A stretch of 21,031 bases of DNA from Prevotella sp. CAG:732. Lineage in GTDB: Bacteria; Bacteroidota; Bacteroidia; Bacteroidales; Bacteroidaceae. The DNA lies in NCBI GenBank assembly GCA_000436035.1, contig FR893268.1:73412-94442 (forward strand), in the 5' to 3' direction. Below, piece by piece: positions 6,654-13,294 of the stretch (position 1 is the stretch's first letter; every line of letters begins with the position of its first letter). Below the pieces are notes generated by a model. That model ran no database searches, was not told the DNA's origin, and was given only the letters and a program-made list of their open reading frames with translations. Made by a program: the position numbers and the translations under genes.

Positions 6654-9149
6654 ATGAGATTATCAGAACTCAAAACAGGAGAAAGTGGCGTCATCGTCAA
6701 GGTGTCCGGTCACGGTGGTTTCAGAAAGAGAATCATCGAGATGGGATTCATCAAGGGCAAGAAGGTAGAAGTACTTCTCAACGCCCCACTCCAAGACCCA
6801 GTGAAATATAAAATCATGGGCTACGAGGTGTCACTCCGACACAGCGAGGCTGACCATATCGATGTCGTCTCCGTAAACGATGCAAAAAACGATAGTGAAC
6901 TCAACAAAGCAGACTTTGAAGGCAGAGAACAGGTCAAGGACTCACAAATAGTAGATAGCAAGGAAGCCGACGAGCAAGCCTTGGGCGACAAGATGCTCGT
7001 TGCCGAGAAAGAGGCAGACCGCTTGCACCACGTCATCAACGTGGCGTTGGTGGGCAATCCTAACTGTGGAAAGACTTCCCTCTTCAACTTTGCTTCGGGT
7101 GCTCACGAACGTGTGGGCAACTATAGTGGTGTCACCGTGGATGCCAAGGTGGGCGAAGCCGATTACAACGGCTATCATTTCAACCTGGTCGATCTCCCAG
7201 GCACCTATTCCCTCTCCGCCTATTCGCCAGAGGAACTCTATGTTCGCAAGCAACTCATCGAGCATACACCGGATATTGTCATCAATGTCATCGATACCAG
7301 CAACCTGGAGCGTAACCTCTATCTCACCACTCAGTTGATAGATATGCACATCCGTATGGTTTGTGCGCTCAACATGTTTGATGAGACCGAGAAACGTGGT
7401 GACAACATCGACTACGACAAGCTAGGCGAGCTCTTCGGAATCTCCATGATTCCTACTGTGTTCACCAATGGACGAGGAGTAGATAAACTCTTCGAGACCA
7501 TCATCGAACTCTATGAAGGCAAGGAAGATAGCACTTCGCACTATCGTCATATCCATATCAACCACGGACATGAGATAGAGCATGGCATCGAACATATCCA
7601 GAAGTATCTGAAGGCAGATGACAGCATCCGCCAACGCTACTCCACCCGATACTTGTCTATCAAACTCTTGGAGAATGACAAGCACGCCGAGGAATATGTG
7701 AGCCATCTCAACTCTGCAAAGGAAATCTTTGCCGCTCGCGACGAGGCTGCCAAGCGTGTGAAGGAAGAGACACAAGAAGATAGCGAGACCGCCATCATGG
7801 ATGCCAAGTATGGCTTCATCCATGGTGCATTGCAAGAGGCGGGATATGAAACCGGTACGGCGAAGGACACCTATCAAGTGACTCACCTCATCGACCGTGT
7901 CATCACCAACAGATACGTGGGCTTCCCTATCTTCATTCTCCTGCTGTTCATCATGTTCTCCGCCACCTTCGTCTTAGGCGAGATACCAAAGGGATGGATA
8001 GAGGACGGTGTGGCTTGGCTAGGTGATACCATCAGCACGTATATGCCAGATGGTCCTATCAAGGATATGCTCATCGATGGTGTCATCGGTGGTGTGGGAG
8101 CCGTCATCGTGTTCCTGCCCCAGATTCTCATTCTCTACTTCTTCATCTCCTACATGGAGGATTCTGGTTACATGGCTCGTGCCGCCTTCATCATGGATAA
8201 GTTGATGCACAAGATGGGCTTGCACGGCAAGTCGTTTATCCCACTGATTATGGGCTTCGGCTGCAATGTGCCAGCGGTGATGGCGACGAGAACCATCGAG
8301 AGTCATCGCTCCCGACTGATAACAATGCTGATACTGCCTTTGATGAGTTGTTCGGCTCGCCTACCTATCTACATCATGGTCATCGGCACCTTCTTCGCCT
8401 TGCAATACCGCTCACTCATCATGATTTCACTCTATCTCGTGGGCATCTTCATGGCAGTGATACTGAGCCGCATCTTCGCTAGCTTCGTCATCAAGGGCGA
8501 GGATACTCCATTCGTGATGGAGCTGCCACCTTACCGCTTCCCTACCTGGAAGGCGATCGGTCGCCACACTTGGGAGAAGGGTAAGCAGTATCTCAAGAAG
8601 ATGGGTGGTATCATCCTCGTGGCAAGTATCATCGTTTGGGCTTTGGGCTACTTCCCTCACGACTCCAAGCTTGATTCACAAGCACAGCAGGAACAGAGCT
8701 ATATCGGTCGCATTGGTAAGACCATCGAACCTATCTTCACCCCACAAGGTTTTGACTGGAAACTGGATGTCGGTTTGGTATCCGGTGTAGGTGCCAAGGA
8801 GATTGTCGCCTCGACCATGGGGGTGCTCTACAGCAACAACGACAGTTTCAGCGATGACCAAGACTACAATGATGAGGATGGCAAGTATGAGGTTTTGAAG
8901 AAGCAGATGACTTCCGACCTCAAGCAGACCTACGGCTATAGTGATGCCGAGGCTTCAGCCAAGGCAACGCTTACCGCCTACTGTTTCTTGCTCTTCGTGC
9001 TCTTGTACTTCCCTTGTATCGCCACTATTGCCGCCATCAAGGGCGAGACGGGCAGTTGGAAGTGGGCAGGATTTGCAGCCGGATACACTACCCTATTGGC
9101 TTGGGTGATATCAGCATTGGTCTTCCAGATAGGAAGTTTGTTCTTATAA
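6654..9149 (+). CDS. feoB: FeoA-FeoB fusion, ferrous iron transporter
   Basis: One 831-residue protein joins FeoA and FeoB, which are separate genes in enterobacteria; the fusion is known in Bacteroidota. It imports Fe(II) across the inner membrane. Residues 1-75 form the SH3-like FeoA domain (MRLSELKTGESG, RIIEMGFIKGKKVEV). An acidic linker of about 50 residues follows. The G domain has G1 GNPNCGKTS (134-142, Lys140), the switch sequence GNYSGVTVD, G3 DLPG (180-183) and G4 NMFD (240-243). The membrane part starts near residue 420 and carries the two Gate motifs with their conserved cysteines, GFGCNVPAVMATR (Cys537) and LMSCSARLP (Cys566), then SGVGAKEIVAS and C-terminal helices with LLYFPCIATIAAIK. 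No separate FeoC gene is adjacent. Start choice: first ATG after the promoter, and it begins the FeoA fold directly. Confidence 0.97.
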   Translation: MRLSELKTGESGVIVKVSGHGGFRKRIIEMGFIKGKKVEVLLNAPLQDPVKYKIMGYEVSLRHSEADHIDVVSVNDAKNDSELNKADFEGREQVKDSQIVDSKEADEQALGDKMLVAEKEADRLHHVINVALVGNPNCGKTSLFNFASGAHERVGNYSGVTVDAKVGEADYNGYHFNLVDLPGTYSLSAYSPEELYVRKQLIEHTPDIVINVIDTSNLERNLYLTTQLIDMHIRMVCALNMFDETEKRGDNIDYDKLGELFGISMIPTVFTNGRGVDKLFETIIELYEGKEDSTSHYRHIHINHGHEIEHGIEHIQKYLKADDSIRQRYSTRYLSIKLLENDKHAEEYVSHLNSAKEIFAARDEAAKRVKEETQEDSETAIMDAKYGFIHGALQEAGYETGTAKDTYQVTHLIDRVITNRYVGFPIFILLLFIMFSATFVLGEIPKGWIEDGVAWLGDTISTYMPDGPIKDMLIDGVIGGVGAVIVFLPQILILYFFISYMEDSGYMARAAFIMDKLMHKMGLHGKSFIPLIMGFGCNVPAVMATRTIESHRSRLITMLILPLMSCSARLPIYIMVIGTFFALQYRSLIMISLYLVGIFMAVILSRIFASFVIKGEDTPFVMELPPYRFPTWKAIGRHTWEKGKQYLKKMGGIILVASIIVWALGYFPHDSKLDSQAQQEQSYIGRIGKTIEPIFTPQGFDWKLDVGLVSGVGAKEIVASTMGVLYSNNDSFSDDQDYNDEDGKYEVLKKQMTSDLKQTYGYSDAEASAKATLTAYCFLLFVLLYFPCIATIAAIKGETGSWKWAGFAAGYTTLLAWVISALVFQIGSLFL

Positions 9150-9172
9150 TAAAAAATACAACGATAAAAAGT

Positions 9173-9218
9173 AAATTCCCCCGAAGAAAGAGAGATCTCT
9201 CTTTCTTCGGGGGAATTT
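9173..9218. terminator. bidirectional terminator, perfect 46-bp palindrome
   Basis: Each arm is 23 bp, starting AAATTCCCCCGAAG and centred between 9195 and 9196, with no mismatch. On the plus strand it is followed by TTTTTAGTTTTT, and on the minus strand by AC then TTTTT. It lies 23 bp after the feoAB stop and directly abuts the stop codon (9219-9221) of the convergent GH43-GH115 gene, so it can end both transcripts. Confidence 0.92.
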
Positions 9219-12200
9219 TTAGTTTTTCAAAATGTATATCTGATCTAGAATTTCTCCTTCATCAAGAGGCAAGAAAGTCAATTGATGTTTCTTTTTCTTT
9301 CCTATTGGCAATACCATTCTTCGTATAGCATGATTCGAGAGAACATTCTCCTTCCACTCTTCACTTCTCCCTTGAGTGGCATAATCTATAACATGTGTAG
9401 TTTGTTTGTCTAAAGAAACTTGGAATCTAAGCTGAGTTCCAGACAGTGGATGAGTTGGAATCATACGAACTTCCACGACGACAGAATCCATAGCATCGCA
9501 CTCAAAATCATATATGACTTTTTTCCCCTTTTTAGTCATGATAGCCTTTTCTTCATATCCCAATCCTTCACAAGATTCAAAAGAACCTTGCTTACAATCT
9601 GCACCCGAAAAGCAAGCTATATATTGCGGTTCTTTACATAACGCCTCTTTAGAAGAGCTTCTTTCCACAGGTTCAAAGACGGGAAGTCTTCGAGGTTGAA
9701 AATCCATCATCCTGTGCCATTTTCCCTGATTACAGAACCCAGTATTATAACGCCGAGTTAGCGCAGAAATACTATCGAAAGCAGCATCACTTTTCTCCCA
9801 AGAACAAAGCCCGTGTCGAGCTTGCTGGGCGAAAAGCATTTTCTTATTCATCTCAGCAGCAGCCTGTACAGGATATTTGACCAATTGGAAATACGTGTCT
9901 TTTTGGTCATTCGGAATCTTTCTAAAGATTTCCTCCACACTATTCTCAATAGCTTCATACTCGGCAAGACGATTCATGATTTCCAGTAAACTCCACGGCA
10001 TATCACGCACAATACGATAGTAATTGGTGTGATACTCTTCTTCACGAGTATTGCCCATAAATTCTGGTTTCCGAATAAAAGCCAACCTGTAACTCTCCCT
10101 CATGATAGGAGACAACTCCTTACCTATCTTATCTCCAAACTCACGACAAAGGAAATCCGTGAGATGTCCTTTTACTCCTTGTTTTCTTACATGATCCAGA
10201 TTCCAAGCCATATCTAAAAACATTTCTGTTTGGTATTCTGCTGGTTTGAGGTCTCCTACATTCAAAATCCACATCTTCCGTATGCCATTTTCGTATGCAG
10301 AAGACATCTGTTGAAACATAAGAGCTGATGAAAACGTGCCAAGCCACAGATAATCATGAGGACGTCCCCAATAACTTACATGATAATAAATGCCATTTCC
10401 ACCTTTGCGTGAACGCTCTTCTTGTGTAGGCATGTGACGTATATAGCCATAGTTGTCATCACACCACATGAGACAGACATCATCAGGAACTTTAAGTCCA
10501 GAATGATAAACATCAAGCACCTCTTTATAAGGAATAAACACCTGTGGTATTTTCGTTACATCGCTATTCACATATTGGGCAAGTAACTGACGTTGATCCT
10601 TAAAAACTCTTTCCAGAACTTGTCTCTGCTCATCAAGCGTCTTTGCACCGTTCATAGCTCCATCATGCACACCACGCATACCAATCGTATAAAGTATCGG
10701 TTGATGAGCCACATCCTTTACTCGATTTTCCCAAAAACGATAAACATTGCTATCATTATGTACATAGTCATACTCCCCGATGCCTCTACTTCTCCATTCG
10801 CCGTTAGCATTACATGCCATGGGTTCACAGTGCGAACTTCCTATATAAATGCCATATTGCGCAGCCACTTCCCGATTACCATTAGTAAGAAAGAACGGAA
10901 CAGTACATTCATGCATAGCAGGCCAAAATGTATTAGCACGCAGTCGGAGCAGCAACTCGAATATGCGAGAATTAGTCTTGGGTCCAATACGACCAGGTTT
11001 ATACCAAGGCTCGTAGTTTAGACTTGACCATTGCATCATTCCCCAATCTTCATCATTGATAAATATGCCACGATATTCCACAGAAGGAGATTGCTCATCC
11101 GCATAGCCATCCATCAAGGTAAAAGAACTCTTTTTCTTGGGCATAGCATCAGCCCACCATTTCCAAGGAGACACCCCTAATAAACGAGATATCTCCAACA
11201 AGCCATAAGCCAAACCATGATTATCACTTCCTGTCACAATGATTTTTCCATCTTTTACCGCAATCTTAAAAGCTTCTTTCTTACCTTTCAGAAGTTTGCT
11301 GTCAATATGCAATAATATATCACCAGTTTTGGGAGTTACCACAACTGAAGATTCCAATACATCCTTGCAATCCTCAGCAAACATACGGATAGCTGATTTG
11401 ACAACAGGTTCCACGGTAGAAGTGTCACACTGAATATTGATTTCCTCACCTGCTTGGATGCGAAAATCCCCAGCTTTCTTACCAAAGACATATACCATAT
11501 TGGTATTTATGAAATAATCATCCGAACCATACAAGTTCTTTCTCTTATCCGACCAGTTAGATCTTTCGCCCGTCACCTTTACCTCCAAGGTATAGTGATC
11601 ATAAGGAAGCTGGGGTGTTATTACCCGAACACCTTCTTGTGGCACCTTACTATAGAAATCTATCAAAGAAGAATAAACGGTATCCTTCTTATGATTCAAT
11701 ACAGAAACCAATGCATAACCACTGTGTGCATTCGTTCTGCCGACTACAGCCACATGCGTACCGACAAAATCCAATCTGATAGACTTACCAGTTTGGTTGC
11801 TATTCAAAAGAAACGGTTTCTTGTAAGTAGCTTGGTTCAATATATCCTCCGATTTCATCATCTGCACATTCCAAGACTGCCAATAAGAAGGAATGGAGAG
11901 TTTCTCACCAGCCACTTGCAACGGCATCCACACGTATGTAGCAGCGGAAGCCTGATGAGGATAAGACCATCTATCGCCCATATACATAGGGGTGCCATCA
12001 GGTAGCATCAAAACAAAAGTGCTTTGAGAATTCCAAGTTAAAGTTCCTTCTGGGCAGAATACGCCTTGTTTCTTCCAAGGTCCCGCAATATTCGTGGCAG
12101 TGAAATAATAATTGTCATTGCGTTCCCAACTGGTCAAGTTGGAAGTCAAGAGATAATACATTCCATTTTTCTTAAACATGGCAGGCGATTCTCCCATGCC

Positions 12201-12821
12201 CTTTACATTGGCTATCATCGTATCCACACTGAGATAATCATCGCTCAAACGATAAATCGGTCCGTGATGAGTAAGAAGATAGCCTTTGCCATCCTCGTCC
12301 TGAAAAACGCCCATGTCCCATCGTTTGATGGGTTGTCCCTTATATTGAAGTGTTCCTCTCAGTTGATAGTCACCATTGATGGTCTTGCAAGTAGCGATTC
12401 CAATATGCGGATCCATATATTTCAAGTCATCAGCGTGCATCAGCATCACATACATCCCGGTTTTAGGACAACGCATCACCTTCACTCGCTCACCCACTCT
12501 GTTAGGTCCCAAGATACCATCTTTCTGCACAGGAAGCACCACTCGTTCAAAGTGCCAGTTTACTAAATCCTCGGAAGAATAACATCCAAATCCAGGGAAG
12601 GCATTGGAGGTATCGCTCTTATATTCGCCAAAAAGCCAATATTTTCCATTGTCTCGGATGATGCCAGCTCCATGGGCATTCACCGGTTGATGATTTTGGT
12701 CATACCAAGGTATGCCATTCACAATGAGTGAAGTTTGTTCTTGTGCCAATATGCTCGAAGAAAAGGAAAATATCCATAAACATAAAAGCACGCAAGCTAT
12801 TTGCTTAAAATTCTTATCCAT
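9219..12821 (-). CDS. secreted two-domain glycoside hydrolase: GH43 (exo-beta-1,3-galactanase-like) + GH115 (alpha-glucuronidase)
   Basis: The 1200-residue product has a signal peptide (residues 1-27, ending SSSILAQ) and no lipobox, so it is probably periplasmic. Residues ~30-320 resemble the GH43 subfamily containing exo-beta-1,3-galactanases: VNAHGAGIIRDNGKYWLFGEYK (48-68 region), CYSSEDLVNWH (80-90), DMGVFQDEDGKGYLL (modulator Asp169), and ESPAMFKKNGMYYLLTS (probable acid Glu211). The usual Asp base is absent at the first blade, as in that subfamily. NSQS (264-267) supplies a Gln comparable to the one proposed as base in a fungal member. A beta-sandwich-like linker spans ~335-445. From ~450 the protein is GH115: VEYRGIFINDEDWG (581-594), LRANTFWPAMHE (627-638), GSSHCEP, YTIGMRGVHDGAM, MWCDDNYGYIRHMP (785-798), WILNVGDLKPAEY, and a C-terminal sandwich domain. 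GH115 enzymes remove glucuronic acid from xylan or decorated arabinogalactan. The galactanase-like partner favours arabinogalactan (inference). Confidence 0.93.
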   Translation of the reverse strand: MDKNFKQIACVLLCLWIFSFSSSILAQEQTSLIVNGIPWYDQNHQPVNAHGAGIIRDNGKYWLFGEYKSDTSNAFPGFGCYSSEDLVNWHFERVVLPVQKDGILGPNRVGERVKVMRCPKTGMYVMLMHADDLKYMDPHIGIATCKTINGDYQLRGTLQYKGQPIKRWDMGVFQDEDGKGYLLTHHGPIYRLSDDYLSVDTMIANVKGMGESPAMFKKNGMYYLLTSNLTSWERNDNYYFTATNIAGPWKKQGVFCPEGTLTWNSQSTFVLMLPDGTPMYMGDRWSYPHQASAATYVWMPLQVAGEKLSIPSYWQSWNVQMMKSEDILNQATYKKPFLLNSNQTGKSIRLDFVGTHVAVVGRTNAHSGYALVSVLNHKKDTVYSSLIDFYSKVPQEGVRVITPQLPYDHYTLEVKVTGERSNWSDKRKNLYGSDDYFINTNMVYVFGKKAGDFRIQAGEEINIQCDTSTVEPVVKSAIRMFAEDCKDVLESSVVVTPKTGDILLHIDSKLLKGKKEAFKIAVKDGKIIVTGSDNHGLAYGLLEISRLLGVSPWKWWADAMPKKKSSFTLMDGYADEQSPSVEYRGIFINDEDWGMMQWSSLNYEPWYKPGRIGPKTNSRIFELLLRLRANTFWPAMHECTVPFFLTNGNREVAAQYGIYIGSSHCEPMACNANGEWRSRGIGEYDYVHNDSNVYRFWENRVKDVAHQPILYTIGMRGVHDGAMNGAKTLDEQRQVLERVFKDQRQLLAQYVNSDVTKIPQVFIPYKEVLDVYHSGLKVPDDVCLMWCDDNYGYIRHMPTQEERSRKGGNGIYYHVSYWGRPHDYLWLGTFSSALMFQQMSSAYENGIRKMWILNVGDLKPAEYQTEMFLDMAWNLDHVRKQGVKGHLTDFLCREFGDKIGKELSPIMRESYRLAFIRKPEFMGNTREEEYHTNYYRIVRDMPWSLLEIMNRLAEYEAIENSVEEIFRKIPNDQKDTYFQLVKYPVQAAAEMNKKMLFAQQARHGLCSWEKSDAAFDSISALTRRYNTGFCNQGKWHRMMDFQPRRLPVFEPVERSSSKEALCKEPQYIACFSGADCKQGSFESCEGLGYEEKAIMTKKGKKVIYDFECDAMDSVVVEVRMIPTHPLSGTQLRFQVSLDKQTTHVIDYATQGRSEEWKENVLSNHAIRRMVLPIGKKKKHQLTFLPLDEGEILDQIYILKN

Positions 12822-12848
12822 ATTGCTAATATACTAAATGATTAATAC

Positions 12849-12878
12849 AAAAAATAAGGAGAGGGATCTTGCTCCCTT
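12849..12878 (-). terminator. terminator- or attenuator-like hairpin in the leader of the GH43-GH115 gene
   Basis: On the minus strand AAGGGAG (12878-12872) can pair with CTCCTT (12861-12856) with one bulged G, and an A and six Ts (12854-12849) follow. A competing stem pairs AGGGA (12877-12873) with TCCCT (12866-12862). The two helices share bases and exclude each other. It may end the short upstream transcript or attenuate the gene that starts 28 bp further on at 12821. Both stems are short. Confidence 0.4.
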
Positions 12879-12895
12879 ACAAATCCTAAAAACTA

Positions 12896-13054
12896 TTACA
12901 ATCTGATACCCAGTATTCTGTTTAAATTTTGGCTTTGTTGCATGACATTCATTGCCACCTCACCTTTACCATATAGATAATTAGGTGAAACCAAGGAAAC
13001 TCCCATACATAGCAAAAATGCCGTCAATGTAAAATTGTTTCATAAGGTTTTCAT
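12896..13054 (-). pseudogene. broken short reading frame with signal-peptide character
   Basis: On the minus strand, ATG at 13054 reads MKTL and then meets TGA (13042-13040). The same frame continues with a hydrophobic stretch (TLTAFLLCMGVSLVSP), then NYLYGKGEVAMNVMQQSQ and NLNRILGIRL, to a TAA at 12898-12896. A second ATG at 13043 (in another frame) gives MKQFY and ends after 20 codons. The hydrophobic run looks like a signal peptide whose start has been cut off by a frameshift, and the tail looks like the end of a protein, so the whole may be a small gene with a frameshift or the two ends of a larger gene joined by deletion. A promoter precedes it and a terminator-like hairpin follows. It could also be untranslated leader that is open by chance. 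I recognise no family. Confidence 0.35.
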
Positions 13055-13084
13055 TTTTAGTTATTAATATTGTTGTTTCTGGCT

Positions 13085-13093
13085 GCAAAAGTA
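13085..13093 (-). promoter_or_regulatory. Bacteroidota -7 promoter element reading toward the GH43-GH115 gene
   Basis: The reverse strand reads TACTTTTGC, an exact TAnnTTTG match, identical to the one before the outer-membrane protein gene. Transcription from about 13078 would give a leader of about 257 nt before the ATG at 12821. No -33 box at standard spacing is visible. Confidence 0.55.
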
Positions 13094-13208
13094 GTCGTTT
13101 CTTTTCTAAAGGATGGTTTCTTATCAGTCAAGCCACACCGATAAACGTTCAATCAGAATCTCAACAACGTTTTTCTGTCACTCTTCACCGAAAATTAAGC
13201 ATTTACGG

Positions 13209-13227
13209 GAGATTTCTTGCAAATCTC
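13209..13227. repeat. inverted repeat over the -33 box of the regulator promoter
   Basis: GAGATTT (13209-13215), spacer CTTGC, AAATCTC (13221-13227): a perfect 7-bp inverted repeat. The spacer contains the TTG that serves as the -33 box. A protein bound here would block or modulate the promoter, so it is a candidate operator. Confidence 0.5.
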
Positions 13228-13248
13228 ATAAAAAACGAGTAACTTTGC
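13217..13248 (+). promoter_or_regulatory. Bacteroidota -33/-7 promoter of the hybrid two-component regulator
   Basis: TTG (13217-13219), 20-bp spacing, then TAACTTTGC (13240-13248). Both elements and the spacing fit the Bacteroidota consensus. The expected start near 13253 leaves a leader of about 42 nt before the ATG at 13295. Confidence 0.68.
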
Positions 13249-13294
13249 ATACAAAAAAAGACTGATTATCGTAAACGTTAAATACAGAAAAGAT

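Larger units (their letters stand above)
12822..13294. other. 473-bp intergenic control region between the GH43-GH115 gene and the hybrid regulator
   Basis: Neither flanking gene covers this stretch. Read on the minus strand it holds a promoter (13085-13093), a broken short reading frame (12896-13054) and a terminator-like hairpin (12849-12878) before the GH43-GH115 start. Read on the plus strand it holds a promoter (13240-13248) and an inverted repeat (13209-13227) before the regulator. Three AACGTT palindromes lie at 13144, 13166 and 13274, and two of them share the longer repeat TAAACGTT. Confidence 0.7.

Noticed and set aside
11454..12566. Plus-strand open frames of 183 and 166 codons across 11454-12566
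   Set aside because: Both are antisense to the GH43 half of the GH43-GH115 gene, where the minus-strand reading has clear family motifs.
12847..12856. A possible TAnnTTTG promoter (minus strand) close to the GH43-GH115 start
   Set aside because: The site has six Ts between TA and G, one more than the element allows, and it is better explained as the T tract after a hairpin.
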